DNA of 39,700 bases from an uncultured Bacteroides sp. (GCA_947074195.1 CAMTOS010000020.1:1-39700); one strand, 5' to 3'; shown: positions 1 to 9,904, counted from the first letter of the stretch. The notes: generated by a model not told the origin, from the letters alone. Numbers and translations: made by a program.

Positions 1-46
1 CTTTCTGGCGCCATACGCGCAGTGTGAATGATATACTTTTTTCCAT
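1..46 (-). CDS. frdB: Fumarate reductase/succinate dehydrogenase iron-sulfur subunit, 5' end only
   Basis: Only the first 15 codons lie in the window, reading MEKSISFTLRVWRQK from an ATG at 46. This matches the usual N-terminus of the FrdB/SdhB iron-sulfur subunit, which passes electrons between the flavin of FrdA and the haems of FrdC. A purine-rich AAGGAAAA lies just upstream of the start. The gene follows frdA by 30 bp on the same strand, the normal C-A-B order of Bacteroidales fumarate reductase. The rest of the gene, with the cysteine clusters, is outside the window, so identity rests on the N-terminus and on position. Confidence 0.85.
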   Translation of the reverse strand, partial: MEKSISFTLRVWRQK

Positions 47-76
47 TTTTTGTTTTCCTTTATTTGATTAACCGAA

Positions 77-2020
77 TTATGCCTTGTAGTTACGGGTTTG
101 TACTTTCACGAACTGATAGTTCAAATCTTCTTTGATCAATTCAGGATCCGTGTTTTCGCCGGTATATTTCCAGCAAGATACATACGAGTAGTCTTTATCG
201 TCGCGAAGAGCTTCACCTTCTGGTGTCTGGTATTCTTCACGGAAGTGACCACCACAAGACTCGTTACGATCCAAAGCATCAAGGGCCATCAGTTTACCAA
301 CTTCGATGAAGTCGATCAGACGAAGAGCTTTTTCAAGTTCGATGTTCAAGTCATCTACATCACCAGGGATGCGAACGTTTGCCCAGAACTCTTTTCTTAC
401 TTCTTCGATACCTACAAGCGCTTTTTTCAACGATTCTGCTGTACGTGCCATACCCACGAAGTCCCACATGATGTGACCCAGTTTTTTGTGGATAGAGTCT
501 ACAGAAGCTTTACCGTTTACAGCTTTGATCTTTTCGATCTTATCCATTACTTCTTTTTCAGTTGCAACGAATTCAGGAAGATCTGTAGAGAAACGAGGAA
601 CCTGAATCTGATCTGATAAGTAGTTCTGAATAGTATAAGGCAATACAAAATATCCATCGGCCAAACCTTGCATCAATGCAGAAGCACCCAGACGGTTAGC
701 ACCGTGATCCGAGAAGTTAGCTTCACCGATAGCAAAAAGACCAGGGATAGAAGTCATCAGTTCATAATCAACCCAGATACCACCCATTGTGTAGTGAATA
801 GCAGGGAAGATCATCATTGGCACGTGGTATGGATCTTCGTCTGTAATCTCTTCGTACATATCGAAAAGGTTACCGTAACGAGCGCGAACCACATCTTCGC
901 CCAAACGCTGAATAGCATATTTGAAATCAAGGAATACAGCCAAACCTGTGTTGTTTACACCGAAACCGGCATCGCAACGTTCTTTAGCAGCACGCGAAGC
1001 AACGTCACGTGGTACAAGGTTACCGAATGCAGGGTAGCGACGTTCCAGGTAGAAGTCACGATCTTCGTCAGGAATATCGTTTGGTTTCTTAGTACCTGCC
1101 TGCAATGCTTTTGCATCTTCGATCTTTTTAGGAACCCAGATACGACCGTCATTACGCAATGATTCAGACATCAAAGTCAGTTTTGATTGCTGATCACCGT
1201 GTACAGGAACGCAGGTTGGGTGGATCTGTGCAAAACATGGGTTAGCGAAGTAAGCACCACGACGGTAGCACTGGATAGCCGATGAACCGTTAGAACCCAT
1301 TGCATTTGTAGAAAGGAAGTAAGCGTTACCATAACCACCAGTACCAATTACCACAGCGTGAGCAGAGAAACGCTCGAGCTTACCTGTTACCAGGTTGCGG
1401 GCAATGATACCACGTGCACGACCGTCGATTACTACAAGGTCAAGCATTTCGTAGCGGGTAAACAATTTTACTGTGCCCAATTGCACCTGGCGGCTCAATG
1501 CAGAGTATGCACCAAGAAGCAGCTGCTGACCAGTCTGGCCGCGGGCATAGAATGTACGTGATACCTGAGCACCACCGAAAGAGCGGTTATCGAGTGTACC
1601 ACCGTAATCGCGGGCAAAAGGAACACCTTGTGCCACACATTGGTCGATGATGGCGTTAGACACTTCGGCCAAACGGTAAACGTTTGCTTCACGTGCGCGG
1701 TAGTCACCACCTTTAATTGTATCGTAGAAAAGACGATAAACAGAGTCACCGTCGTTTTGGTAATTCTTAGCAGCGTTGATACCTCCCTGTGCAGCGATAG
1801 AGTGTGCACGACGTGGAGAATCCTGAATACAGAAGTTGAATACTCTGAAACCCATTTCGCCAAGAGATGCAGCAGCAGAAGCACCGGCAAGACCAGTACC
1901 TACCACGATAACATCGAGACGACGCTTGTTCGCAGGGTTAACAAGTTTCTGTGTAGCTTTATAGTTACTCCATTTTTCGGCTAATGCGCCTTCTGGAATT
2001 TTTGAATCTATCTGAGTCAT
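77..2020 (-). CDS. frdA: Fumarate reductase/succinate dehydrogenase flavoprotein subunit
   Basis: A 647-residue flavoprotein that would reduce fumarate to succinate at the cytoplasmic face of the inner membrane, the terminal step of anaerobic respiration in Bacteroides. The dinucleotide-binding motif [14 protein letters not shown] starts at residue 41. HSIAAQGG at 73-80 holds the His expected to carry the covalent FAD. HPT at 267-269 and SESLRNDGR at 285-293 match the substrate-binding and catalytic His/Arg region, and [13 protein letters not shown] lies near residue 445. The length suits the B. subtilis/Wolinella-type flavoprotein that pairs with a single dihaem cytochrome b subunit. It lies 30 bp after frdC and 30 bp before frdB. 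The direction of catalysis in vivo is inferred from the anaerobic lineage, not from sequence. Confidence 0.95.
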   Translation of the reverse strand: MTQIDSKIPEGALAEKWSNYKATQKLVNPANKRRLDVIVVGTGLAGASAAASLGEMGFRVFNFCIQDSPRRAHSIAAQGGINAAKNYQNDGDSVYRLFYDTIKGGDYRAREANVYRLAEVSNAIIDQCVAQGVPFARDYGGTLDNRSFGGAQVSRTFYARGQTGQQLLLGAYSALSRQVQLGTVKLFTRYEMLDLVVIDGRARGIIARNLVTGKLERFSAHAVVIGTGGYGNAYFLSTNAMGSNGSSAIQCYRRGAYFANPCFAQIHPTCVPVHGDQQSKLTLMSESLRNDGRIWVPKKIEDAKALQAGTKKPNDIPDEDRDFYLERRYPAFGNLVPRDVASRAAKERCDAGFGVNNTGLAVFLDFKYAIQRLGEDVVRARYGNLFDMYEEITDEDPYHVPMMIFPAIHYTMGGIWVDYELMTSIPGLFAIGEANFSDHGANRLGASALMQGLADGYFVLPYTIQNYLSDQIQVPRFSTDLPEFVATEKEVMDKIEKIKAVNGKASVDSIHKKLGHIMWDFVGMARTAESLKKALVGIEEVRKEFWANVRIPGDVDDLNIELEKALRLIDFIEVGKLMALDALDRNESCGGHFREEYQTPEGEALRDDKDYSYVSCWKYTGENTDPELIKEDLNYQFVKVQTRNYKA

Positions 2021-2050
2021 AATGCTTAGTTCTTTTAATCGGTTAAAAAA

Positions 2051-2737
2051 TTAACAACACAAAGATTGGATGAAAAACAAGATTACGATAAGAGCATAAC
2101 CTCCGCAAAGCACCCAAGCGTAGATGTTAGAGATGAACTTCCAACGGTTGATCCAAACTTTGTTGTTCCAACCAAGAGATTGCATAGAACTCCAGAAACC
2201 GTGAGTAAGGTGGAAAAGCAATGCACCAAGCCATACAAGGTAAAGTGCCACGAAAATAGGATTAGCAAATGTTTGCTGAATGTGGTAAACACCGTTTGTT
2301 GCCAAACCGATGCCTTCTGGGTGACCACCGAAATCGTGGATCAGCTCTACCAACATCATTTTTGACCAGAAGTTTACAAGGTGAAGGCCAAGACCAGCAA
2401 TTACGATGATACCAAGTACCAACATGTTTCTTGATGACCACTCCACCATTTTAGGTGTGTTTGTTACGGCATAGCGAACATTACCACGCGCGCGACGATT
2501 TTGTACATTTAGCCAAAAAGCATAGATAAGATGTACAATGAAAAGGAATGCAAGTCCCAAAGTGCCGACAAGGGCATACCAGTTGGCGCCGAGGAATTCG
2601 CAAATCATGTTGTAACCCTCATAAGAGAAAAGGGCTACCAGATTCATCGCCAAGTGAAATGTCAGAAAGAGGATAAGGGCAAGACCGGTAACGCTCATCA
2701 CCACTTTCCTTCCTACAGATGAATTACTTAACCACAT
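2051..2737 (-). CDS. frdC: Fumarate reductase/succinate dehydrogenase cytochrome b subunit
   Basis: A 228-residue integral membrane protein of the b558 family that anchors the FrdAB subunits and carries two haems b for electron transfer from menaquinol. About five hydrophobic helices are visible (roughly residues 13-37, 55-78, 103-125, 155-178 and 202-224). Candidate haem-ligating histidines sit inside helices, for instance in LTFHLAMN and FIVHLIYAFW. It is the first gene of the C-A-B operon, and a good promoter lies about 70 bp upstream. Nothing is unusual. Confidence 0.92.
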   Translation of the reverse strand: MWLSNSSVGRKVVMSVTGLALILFLTFHLAMNLVALFSYEGYNMICEFLGANWYALVGTLGLAFLFIVHLIYAFWLNVQNRRARGNVRYAVTNTPKMVEWSSRNMLVLGIIVIAGLGLHLVNFWSKMMLVELIHDFGGHPEGIGLATNGVYHIQQTFANPIFVALYLVWLGALLFHLTHGFWSSMQSLGWNNKVWINRWKFISNIYAWVLCGGYALIVILFFIQSLCC

Positions 2738-2808
2738 AAATGATTGTTTTTTTAATTGTTAGTTAGTTATTGAGATATTAATATTAGCAGTTTATTTGTT
2801 TTTCGATG

Positions 2809-2839
2809 CAAAAGTAAACCAAATAAGGCTATTATACAA
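2809..2839 (-). promoter_or_regulatory. Promoter of the frdCAB operon
   Basis: On the minus strand, a TTG -33 element (2839-2837) is followed after 20 bp by TACTTTTG (2816-2809), a full match to the Bacteroidota -7 consensus TAnnTTTG. Transcription would start near 2802, giving a leader of about 65 nt before frdC. The region 2738-2997 holds no gene. Beyond the promoter it has two GC-rich repeat-like elements, described separately. Confidence 0.65.
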
Positions 2840-2866
2840 GGATTAAAGAAATTATTCTTTATTTGA

Positions 2867-2916
2867 AAAGCGCTTGCCAGAGACATTTCTGATGGTGGTG
2901 AATGCTTGCTGATAAA
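2867..2916. repeat. Pair of GC-rich repeat units upstream of the frd promoter
   Basis: AAGCGCTTGCCAG near 2868 and GCTTGCTGATAAA (2904-2916) resemble the units at 31992-32056; the second is an exact 13-base match to 32044-32056. They lie between the 3' end of the AraC-type gene and the frdC promoter. Confidence 0.45.
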
Positions 2917-2997
2917 TGTGGATACAATGAGGCTTAAGGTAAAGAAGTTTCTAAACCTTATCGTGGAAGAGTTAAAAAATAAACAGGAAAAAGAGTG

Positions 2998-3858
2998 TTA
3001 TTTTTCGGTTTTATTTCCCTTCTGCGCATTATTGCGGAGTGCGCGGGGCGTATCGCCGAAAGAAGCTTTGCAGAAGTGCGCAAAATGCGATGCTGAATCG
3101 AAACCGTAGCGGCTGCTGATTTCGTTGATACGATCTTTGGTGTTTGTCAGATCTTCGAGAATGCCTTCACGCTTTTTAGTCAGAATCCATTCATATACTG
3201 GTACGTTATACATGTTACGGAACAAACGACGGAAAGTGGTGATGTTGTATCCGCCTAACTGTGCAAACTCCTCTACATTCTTTACTTTGTTGTAGTTGTT
3301 CATCACAAAGTAGTGGAAACTCTCTGTATAGGTACTGATCGGGAAGAAGAAACGGCAGATCTGATTCATCGGATAATAGCAGGTCAGCAGGAAAATCAGT
3401 TCTTTGATCTTCAGTTCCACAAATAAACCGCATGGCATACCCTCTTCAAGATATTCCTTAAGACCATTCATGTAAGTCTTGATCTGTTCTGACATTACCA
3501 AAGGAGTATAATAGCTGGGCTCCTCGGCATTGTCCATAATTTCCGAATGGCGACTCTGGCAGGCAATGGGTAGTTCGTTGAACCAATATACAATATATTC
3601 TACCTCGGTTAGAGCGAGGATTTCAATCTTGGAACCAATGGCCTGAAGTATAAATTCACCGGGATGAAGTGTGGTGCCTGGATGCTCCATGCTGTTAACG
3701 AGTAGCTCTCCTTTTAGTAGAAAAAGAATACAATTCTGCGTACATTTGTCGGCAGGGAAATGTTGTCCTTGCGGAAAATGATTATAGGTAAAAACGCCTT
3801 TGGAGGCCTTTGTACATAGTGAGCAGTCAGTGTATCTTTTGCAGAGCGTATTCTTCAT
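2998..3858 (-). CDS. AraC-family transcriptional regulator with Cys-rich N-terminus
   Basis: A regulator with an N-terminal cupin-like sensing domain (about residues 20-120) and a C-terminal double helix-turn-helix AraC domain (about 190-280, with TFRRLFRNMYNVPVYEW and GFDSASHFAHFCKASFGDTP). I start it at the ATG at 3858 (286 residues), not at the upstream ATG at 3927, because a -7 box at 3898-3905 would place the transcript start downstream of 3927. The first 43 residues contain five cysteines (6, 12, 15, 39, 43), spaced as Cys-x5-Cys-x2-Cys and Cys-x3-Cys, which could bind a metal or sense redox state; this is inference. It is divergent from the PAP2 gene. Its target genes are unknown. Confidence 0.88.
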   Translation of the reverse strand: MKNTLCKRYTDCSLCTKASKGVFTYNHFPQGQHFPADKCTQNCILFLLKGELLVNSMEHPGTTLHPGEFILQAIGSKIEILALTEVEYIVYWFNELPIACQSRHSEIMDNAEEPSYYTPLVMSEQIKTYMNGLKEYLEEGMPCGLFVELKIKELIFLLTCYYPMNQICRFFFPISTYTESFHYFVMNNYNKVKNVEEFAQLGGYNITTFRRLFRNMYNVPVYEWILTKKREGILEDLTNTKDRINEISSRYGFDSASHFAHFCKASFGDTPRALRNNAQKGNKTEK

Positions 3859-3897
3859 GGTGTGAAAAAAACAATAATAGTTTTTTAAGAATAGCAA

Positions 3898-3905
3898 CAA
3901 AGATA
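3898..3905 (-). promoter_or_regulatory. -7 box for the AraC-type regulator
   Basis: TATCTTTG on the minus strand matches TAnnTTTG. No clear TTG -33 element is visible. It lies about 40 bp before the ATG at 3858 and overlaps an inverted repeat (AAGATAT at 3900-3906, ATATCTT at 3912-3918) that could be an operator for self-regulation. Confidence 0.5.
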
Positions 3906-3937
3906 TAGAAAATATCTTAATAGACATAAAATTACGC

Positions 3938-3945
3938 TATCTTTG
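3938..3945 (+). promoter_or_regulatory. -7 box for the PAP2 phosphatase gene
   Basis: TATCTTTG on the plus strand, about 26 bp before the ATG at 3971, is the mirror image of the regulator's -7 box 40 bp away. No good -33 element is visible. Confidence 0.5.
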
Positions 3946-3970
3946 TTGACCATATTTTATAATTCGATTT

Positions 3971-4606
3971 ATGAAACGATTTCTATCTGTCTTGTTGTTA
4001 TTTATTTGCACGTTGACACTAAGTGCACAAAACTGGGATATAAACACATTACACACGATTAATAGCTGGAATGGCCGTGGTATACGCAACTACAGTAAGG
4101 TCATGTCCAAATCGGCTCCCTATATATCTATTGGTGTACCTGCCGTTATTGCTGCCTGCGGGGCGTTTAAAAAAGATACCAAATTATATCAGGATGCCAT
4201 TTATATCGGTTCTTCTCTTGCCGAAGCTTTTGTAGTGACTTATGCTCTGAAATATATGATAGACCGTGAACGTCCCTATCTGAAGTATCCGGATAGAGTT
4301 CATCCCTATAGTCATGAAAGTAGTCCTTCCTTTCCTTCCTCACATACTGCTGTGGCTTTTTCGGTAGCTACATCGCTCAGTATTACGTATCCTAAATGGT
4401 ATGTCATCGCACCATCTGCTATCTGGGCTTGCTCGGTAGGCTTCTCGCGAATGAACGAAGGGGTTCATTACCCGTCTGATGTCATTGCAGGGGCAGTAAT
4501 CGGTTCGGGCTGCGCAGTGGTTAATATTTATGTAAACCGATGGCTGAACCGCTGGTTGTTTGAAGGGAAAAAAAGAAACCAGGCTGATGTGGCCTGGTCC
4601 TTCTGA
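3971..4606 (+). CDS. PAP2-family membrane-associated phosphatase
   Basis: A 211-residue exported phosphatase of the PAP2/type 2 phosphatidic acid phosphatase superfamily, acting on lipid phosphates or similar substrates outside the cytoplasm. Residues 1-20 form a signal peptide ending in LSAQ. All three catalytic motifs are present: K94-x6-R101-P102, SSHT at 123-126 with His125, and S159-R160-x5-H166-x3-D170. It is divergent from the AraC-type regulator. Its stop codon directly abuts the stop of the opposing S41 protease gene with no base between. The exact substrate (phosphatidate, undecaprenyl pyrophosphate or lipid A phosphate) cannot be told from sequence. Confidence 0.88.
   Translation: MKRFLSVLLLFICTLTLSAQNWDINTLHTINSWNGRGIRNYSKVMSKSAPYISIGVPAVIAACGAFKKDTKLYQDAIYIGSSLAEAFVVTYALKYMIDRERPYLKYPDRVHPYSHESSPSFPSSHTAVAFSVATSLSITYPKWYVIAPSAIWACSVGFSRMNEGVHYPSDVIAGAVIGSGCAVVNIYVNRWLNRWLFEGKKRNQADVAWSF
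4565..4598 (-). terminator. Intrinsic terminator of the minus-strand operon, inside the PAP2 coding end
   Basis: ACCAGGC (4578-4584) and GCCTGGT (4592-4598) form a 7-bp hairpin with a 7-nt loop. On the minus strand it is followed by a T-rich run (complement of 4565-4577). It would end the transcript of the S41 protease gene within the last codons of the facing PAP2 gene. Confidence 0.6.
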
Positions 4607-6244
4607 TTATTTTGAGGTATTGCTCAGTATCTGATCATACTCATTGGAGTTGATGACCTGAAGCGCCCTGTCCAAACTTTCGTTGGTGGTATTCATTACC
4701 TGATAAAACTCATTCATATCCCACAGGTCGCGGGCAATTAATGCTTTGAGCTGTGTCTGTATATAAGGTAATGATTTATCATATTGTTCCTGATCGAAAG
4801 TAACACCCACTTTATTGCCGGTTTCGCGAAGCAGACTCATCAGTGCTTCATCGACTACAAACTCCTGATTAAACTTATTGAAGTTTGAATATTTCGATTT
4901 GAGCGACTTACGATTATTCTCGATATACTTGGCAATAGTCTGAGTTACCGCACCTTTAGATGCCAGGTTGCGATGATAGTTGGTAAACAGCGTTGTATCA
5001 ATCGGTACAAAAATATCGGGCATAATACCTCCGCCACCATAAACAGTACGTTCCAGTTTCAGCGTTTGCTTCTTTAGCGAATCGAGAAATACGATACTGT
5101 CAGCACTCATCAGTTCACCACTGTTAAAGCGATTCAGCAAGTCTTCGCGATAACGCTTGGCATTATCAGCACCGCTTGACCCCGATGAAGTAAGTTCGGT
5201 ATCGGCTGTTGCCTCGTAATGTTTCTGGATGCTGCGACCTGAAGGTGTATAATAGCGCGCCACGGTCAATCTGATCATCGATTTGTCGGGAAGATCGATA
5301 GGACGTTGCACCAGACCTTTACCAAATGTGCGGCGACCCACAATCACACCACGATCCCAATCCTGAATGGCTCCCGAAACAATTTCGCTGGCCGAAGCAG
5401 AGTACTCATCAACCAAAACTACCAGCTTGCCTTTACGCATTCCTCCGTTGCCTTTTGCATAGAAGTCCCTGCGTTGGGCCACACGGCCTTCAGTATAAAC
5501 AATAAGTTCTCTCTCTTTCAGGAATTCATTGGCCATATCTACGGCAGCTTCGAGATAGCCGCCACCATTACCCTGCAGGTCGAGAATAAGATCTACCATA
5601 CCCTGCTTTTTCAGATCTTTCATGGCAGTAAGCAACTCTTCGGTGGTAGTAGCCCCAAAGCTATTAATCTTGATATAACCTACCCCGGGTGCTACCATAT
5701 AAGCAGCATCGAGTGTATGTACGGGTATCTTATCGCGGGTAACTTTAAAGTTGAGGGGTTTCTTTTCGCCCCGACGAATTACTGTGAGATTTACCTGTGT
5801 ACCTTTCGGTCCTTTCAGGCGTTTCATAATTTCTTCGGTATCCATTTTCACACCGGCAATCGGTGCATTGTCTACAGCGATGATACGGTCGCCGGCAAGA
5901 ATACCTACCTTATCTGACGGGCCTTTATAGGTGGGTTGAATCACCAGAAGTGTATCTTCTATCATTTGAAACTGCACACCGATTCCATCGAAATTACCCT
6001 GTAATCTTTCCTTAAGCTTGTTTACTTCTTCGGCTGAAGAATAGGTTGAGTGAGGATCGAGCTGATTCAGCATCTGGATAATGGCTTCTTCTACCAGTTT
6101 GTTTTCATCGACCGAGTCAACATAAAGATTGGCAATGGCGAACTGTGCTGTGCTGAGTTTTTCCATGGCAGGTGAGCCAAATTTCTGGGCATAAACTGCA
6201 ATCGCTGCAATACAGACTGCCGTCATCATCATTAAACGTTTCAT
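4607..6244 (-). CDS. S41-family C-terminal processing peptidase
   Basis: A 545-residue exported serine protease of the CtpA/Tsp family. Residues 1-20 are a signal peptide (ending VYAQ). A PDZ domain spans about 85-165, with KGPSDKVGILAGDRIIAVD. The S41 catalytic core runs from about 185 to 340. It has the SASASE motif at 282-287 containing the nucleophilic Ser, and FGKG with the catalytic Lys at 309. The C-terminal 200 residues are a Bacteroidota-type extension. Such enzymes trim or degrade periplasmic proteins with exposed C-termini. It is the last gene of the minus-strand run GNAT, topoisomerase, coaD, protease, 93 bp after coaD. Confidence 0.92.
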   Translation of the reverse strand: MKRLMMMTAVCIAAIAVYAQKFGSPAMEKLSTAQFAIANLYVDSVDENKLVEEAIIQMLNQLDPHSTYSSAEEVNKLKERLQGNFDGIGVQFQMIEDTLLVIQPTYKGPSDKVGILAGDRIIAVDNAPIAGVKMDTEEIMKRLKGPKGTQVNLTVIRRGEKKPLNFKVTRDKIPVHTLDAAYMVAPGVGYIKINSFGATTTEELLTAMKDLKKQGMVDLILDLQGNGGGYLEAAVDMANEFLKERELIVYTEGRVAQRRDFYAKGNGGMRKGKLVVLVDEYSASASEIVSGAIQDWDRGVIVGRRTFGKGLVQRPIDLPDKSMIRLTVARYYTPSGRSIQKHYEATADTELTSSGSSGADNAKRYREDLLNRFNSGELMSADSIVFLDSLKKQTLKLERTVYGGGGIMPDIFVPIDTTLFTNYHRNLASKGAVTQTIAKYIENNRKSLKSKYSNFNKFNQEFVVDEALMSLLRETGNKVGVTFDQEQYDKSLPYIQTQLKALIARDLWDMNEFYQVMNTTNESLDRALQVINSNEYDQILSNTSK

Positions 6245-6337
6245 TCTCGCTAATTTTTAGTTTTTAATCTTTTGTATAATACCTATCGGGGAATGCACAT
6301 CTACGATATCTCCGCATCACGCGGATGTCAGTAAAGT

Positions 6338-6793
6338 TTAATCTATCTTCATTCCTTTCGGAAGATACATCGATACATCTTTACCATACGCTAATAATTC
6401 CCTTACTATTGTAGAACTAACTGCAGTCAGTTCTGGTTCAGTGAAAAGTAATATAGTTTCGATATTGGCCAGCTGACGGTTAATATCGGCTATGGTTTCT
6501 TCATATTCGAAATCTTTTACGGTACGTATTCCTCTGACAATGAATCCGGCGTCATATTTTGTCGCCAGGTCTACGGTAAGCGTATCATAGGCCACGACTT
6601 TAATCTTCGGATTGTCTTTGTACAGGTCACTGACCATTTCCACACGTTTCTCTATGGGAAAGTGGGTGTGCTTGTTCATATTTACCCCCACACCTATAAT
6701 GATCTCGTCCATGAAGGTCAGTGCACGCTTAATTACAGAATAGTGTCCAACTGTAAAGGGATCGAATGTGCCCGGGAATACGGCTCTTTTCAT
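6338..6793 (-). CDS. coaD: Phosphopantetheine adenylyltransferase
   Basis: A 151-residue enzyme that transfers AMP from ATP to 4'-phosphopantetheine to give dephospho-CoA, the penultimate step of coenzyme A synthesis in the cytosol. The nucleotidyltransferase motif [10 protein letters not shown] lies at residues 8-17. SSTIVRELL near 126 matches the conserved SSTxVRE motif, and [15 protein letters not shown] matches the CoaD RG-x-R loop. The length is typical. It lies 96 bp after the topoisomerase subunit gene and 93 bp before the protease gene, on the same strand. Confidence 0.96.
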   Translation of the reverse strand: MKRAVFPGTFDPFTVGHYSVIKRALTFMDEIIIGVGVNMNKHTHFPIEKRVEMVSDLYKDNPKIKVVAYDTLTVDLATKYDAGFIVRGIRTVKDFEYEETIADINRQLANIETILLFTEPELTAVSSTIVRELLAYGKDVSMYLPKGMKID

Positions 6794-6889
6794 TCTTTTC
6801 GGCTATTTAAAAGTTATATTATCATTTAAAAAATAAGTCCACGATTTGTTCGTGAACCTATTTTATAGTTTTATAATGTATCTGAAAGT

Positions 6890-8764
6890 TTATGGTAAAT
6901 CTTCTTCCACAACCAGATTATCGATGATAAAGGTCTGACGTTCCATCGTGTTCTTGCCCATGTAGAAAGCAAGGAGCTCTTTTACAAGGTCAGTTTTGCG
7001 GAGAGATACCTGTTCAAGACGAATGTCCTTGCCGATAAAGTGTTTGAACTCATCGGGCGAGATCTCTCCCAATCCTTTAAATCGGGTAATCTCAGGATTA
7101 GGGTTCAGTTCCTTGATGGCATTGATTCGCTCTTCATCGCTGTAGCAATAAATCGTCTTCTTCTTATTGCGTACGCGGAAAAGCGGAGTCTGAAGAATAT
7201 AAACATGTCCTTTCTTAATCAGGTCTGGGAAGAACTGTAGGAAGAAAGTAATCAGCAATAAGCGGATGTGCATTCCATCGACATCGGCATCGGTCGCAAC
7301 GATTACTTTATTATAACGCAATCCTTCAATGCCGTCCTCAATATTCAATGCGGCCTGAAGCAGATTGAACTCTTCGTTTTCATACACTACTTTCTTGGTG
7401 AGTCCATACGAGTTCAGTGGTTTACCACGAAGACTGAATACAGCCTGCGTATTCACATCGCGACTCTTTGTGATAGATCCACTCGCTGAGTCACCCTCGG
7501 TAATGAAGATGCAAGAATCAGCTTCCAGTCCTTTGCCTTTGGGATCGTTAAGATGCAGACGGCAATCACGAAGTTTACGGTTATGCAGATTGGCTTTCTT
7601 GGCACGTTCGCGCGCCAGTTTAGTAACACCGGCAATGGCTTTGCGCTCCTTTTCTGACTCCTGGATCTTTTGCAACATCACTTCGGCTACATCGGCATGG
7701 CGGTGCAGATAGTTGTCGACTTCAGTCTTTACGAAATCGCCGACAAACTTATTGACCGTTACACCACCGGGTGACATATTGGTTGAACCGAGTTTAATCT
7801 TGGTCTGACTCTCGAACAAAGGTTCTTCTACATTTACAGCTATGGCAGCCACCAGTCCGTTACGGATATCGGCATAATCCATGTTCTTATTGTAAAAGTC
7901 TTTTATGGTACGGGCAATGTGCTCTTTGAAAGCACTCTGATGTGTACCGCCTTGTATGGTATGCTGTCCGTTTACGAATGAATAATATTCTTCGCCATAC
8001 TGACCGGTATGTGTAAATGCAATCTCAATATCTTCTCCTTTTAAGTGAATGATAGGATACAGAGGTACAGAAGTCATGTTATCGTTCAGCAAATCTTCCA
8101 GACCATTTCTGGAGATGATGCGCTGACCGTTATAGATAATAGCCAGTCCGGTATTAAGATACGTATAGTTACGAAGCATCGTCTCGATGAACTCTGATCG
8201 GAAACTATAGCCGGTGAAAAGCGTATTATCGGGTTCGAAGAAGATATATGTTCCGTTTTCTTCGGTTGTCGACATGGTTTCATCGGTCAATAGCTGACCT
8301 TTGGCGAAAGTAGCAATACGAACCGTACCATCGCGGTAACTTCTTACTTCGAAGCGCGAGCTAAGTGCATTAACGGCTTTAATACCCACACCATTCAGTC
8401 CGACACTTTTCTTAAAAGCCTTACTGTCATATTTACCACCGGTATTCAGTACGCTCACGGCCTCTACCATTTTGCCTTGCGGAATACCACGGCCAAAGTC
8501 GCGAATCGAGACACGCAGATTGTCCTCTACATTGATTTCAACCTTCTTGCCGGCATTCATTTTAAATTCATCGATACTATTATCGAGTACTTCTTTCAGA
8601 AGCACATAAATACCATCTTCGGGATGAGCACCATCGCCAAGTTTACCGATATACATACCGGGGCGTGTACGCACGTGCTCCATATCGCTCAGCGTACGAA
8701 TATTATCGTCGGTATAGGCTACCGTTACAATATTATCTAAAGGTATTAATTCGTTCTTTCCCAT
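6890..8764 (-). CDS. parE: Type IIA DNA topoisomerase subunit B, probably topoisomerase IV ParE
   Basis: A 624-residue ATPase subunit that, with an A subunit, passes one DNA duplex through another to relax or decatenate DNA. The GHKL ATP-binding site shows [10 protein letters not shown] with the Mg-binding Asn, DFGRGIP, and [15 protein letters not shown]. The TOPRIM domain shows EGDSASGS and [11 protein letters not shown], and RFKGLGE lies near the C-terminus. GyrB and ParE are hard to separate by eye. I favour ParE because the length is short and the neighbours (GNAT gene, coaD, S41 protease) match what I recall for Bacteroides parE. No A subunit is in the window. It starts only 6 bp after the GNAT gene stop, so the two are probably cotranslated. 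Confidence 0.9.
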   Translation of the reverse strand: MGKNELIPLDNIVTVAYTDDNIRTLSDMEHVRTRPGMYIGKLGDGAHPEDGIYVLLKEVLDNSIDEFKMNAGKKVEINVEDNLRVSIRDFGRGIPQGKMVEAVSVLNTGGKYDSKAFKKSVGLNGVGIKAVNALSSRFEVRSYRDGTVRIATFAKGQLLTDETMSTTEENGTYIFFEPDNTLFTGYSFRSEFIETMLRNYTYLNTGLAIIYNGQRIISRNGLEDLLNDNMTSVPLYPIIHLKGEDIEIAFTHTGQYGEEYYSFVNGQHTIQGGTHQSAFKEHIARTIKDFYNKNMDYADIRNGLVAAIAVNVEEPLFESQTKIKLGSTNMSPGGVTVNKFVGDFVKTEVDNYLHRHADVAEVMLQKIQESEKERKAIAGVTKLARERAKKANLHNRKLRDCRLHLNDPKGKGLEADSCIFITEGDSASGSITKSRDVNTQAVFSLRGKPLNSYGLTKKVVYENEEFNLLQAALNIEDGIEGLRYNKVIVATDADVDGMHIRLLLITFFLQFFPDLIKKGHVYILQTPLFRVRNKKKTIYCYSDEERINAIKELNPNPEITRFKGLGEISPDEFKHFIGKDIRLEQVSLRKTDLVKELLAFYMGKNTMERQTFIIDNLVVEEDLP

Positions 8765-8770
8765 GGTTTG

Positions 8771-9904
8771 TTATGAAATCTCTTTAATGTAAGCACGGCG
8801 GCGTTTATGCTGAACCGGATCAAAAGCACTCCATTGCGCCTGTATCTTTCCGTTGTGCTCAAGTTCAGGGTTAGACTCAGCATCTTTGAAACCCATTTGC
8901 TGATAAATCGGTAAAAGATCGTAGAACAATAGTGCATTTACTCCCTTATTCTGATACTCAGGTTTTACAGCTACCAACAGCAAATCGAGAGTTTTCGGAC
9001 GTTTCAGGAAGAGTGATTTTACCAGATGGAACCAGCCCAAAGGTAATAAGCGGCCTTTAGCTTTCTGTAGCGCTTCCGACAATGAAGGCATCGACAAGCC
9101 TACTGCTACCAACTGATCGTTTTCATCGACAATAAGCGAGATCATACGCAAATCCATAATCGGCAGATACATTTTTACATACTGGTCAATCTGTCCCTGA
9201 CTTAGTGGAGCAAATCCGTAAAGCGGGCTGTACGCTTCGTTCATCAGTTTGAATATCTCCTGACCATAATCGGCTGCAATCTTTTTGCTCGATGTATATT
9301 TCTTGATTCGAAGATTATATTTCTTCATAATCAGTTCAGCGATTCGGGTATATCTTTCTGGCATTTCGTCGGGCACGTTTATTTTAAACTCTACCCAGTC
9401 GGCATCTTTCTCATATCCGTGTTTTACCATATGTTCAGGGTAATACGGATAATTATAAGTGGTAGCCATTGTACTTAGCTGGTCGTAACCTTCTATCAGC
9501 ATACCTTCGGCATCGAAGTCGGTAAAGCCCAGCGGACCGATAATGTGATCCATTCCTCTTTCTTTACCCCAGTCTTCTACCGCTTTTAATAAGGCAGCCG
9601 ATACTTCAAGATCATCAATATAATCAATCCACCCAAAGCGAACATCTTTTTTATTCCATGCTTCATTGGCACGTTTATTGATAATTGCTGCGATGCGGCC
9701 TACGATTTTACCATCGCGATATGCAAGAAAATAGTCTGCTTCGCAAAACTCGAAAGCAGAGTTTTTCTTTTTGTTGAATGTATTCAGCATGTCGTCGAAA
9801 AGATCGGGCACAGAATAAGGATTGTCCTTATACATGAAATAGTTGAATCGAATAAACTTCTTTAATTCGCTTTTAGAAGATACCTTCTTTATAGTGATTG
9901 CCAT
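8771..9904 (-). CDS. GNAT-like N-acetyltransferase family protein
   Basis: A 377-residue cytosolic protein with GNAT-like features. An N-terminal acetyltransferase-like fold (DYFLAYRDGKIVGRIAAI at about 63-80) and a C-terminal half with VAVKPEYQNKGVNALLFYD near 315-333 resemble the acetyl-CoA-binding motif A. The family is common in Bacteroidota and has no established substrate. It is the first gene of a four-gene minus-strand run and is separated from parE by only 6 bp. Its substrate cannot be predicted. Confidence 0.75.
   Translation of the reverse strand: MAITIKKVSSKSELKKFIRFNYFMYKDNPYSVPDLFDDMLNTFNKKKNSAFEFCEADYFLAYRDGKIVGRIAAIINKRANEAWNKKDVRFGWIDYIDDLEVSAALLKAVEDWGKERGMDHIIGPLGFTDFDAEGMLIEGYDQLSTMATTYNYPYYPEHMVKHGYEKDADWVEFKINVPDEMPERYTRIAELIMKKYNLRIKKYTSSKKIAADYGQEIFKLMNEAYSPLYGFAPLSQGQIDQYVKMYLPIMDLRMISLIVDENDQLVAVGLSMPSLSEALQKAKGRLLPLGWFHLVKSLFLKRPKTLDLLLVAVKPEYQNKGVNALLFYDLLPIYQQMGFKDAESNPELEHNGKIQAQWSAFDPVQHKRRRAYIKEIS

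Noticed and set aside
98..1984. Open frames on the plus strand opposite frdA
   Set aside because: They are antisense shadows of a strongly conserved gene with no family likeness of their own.
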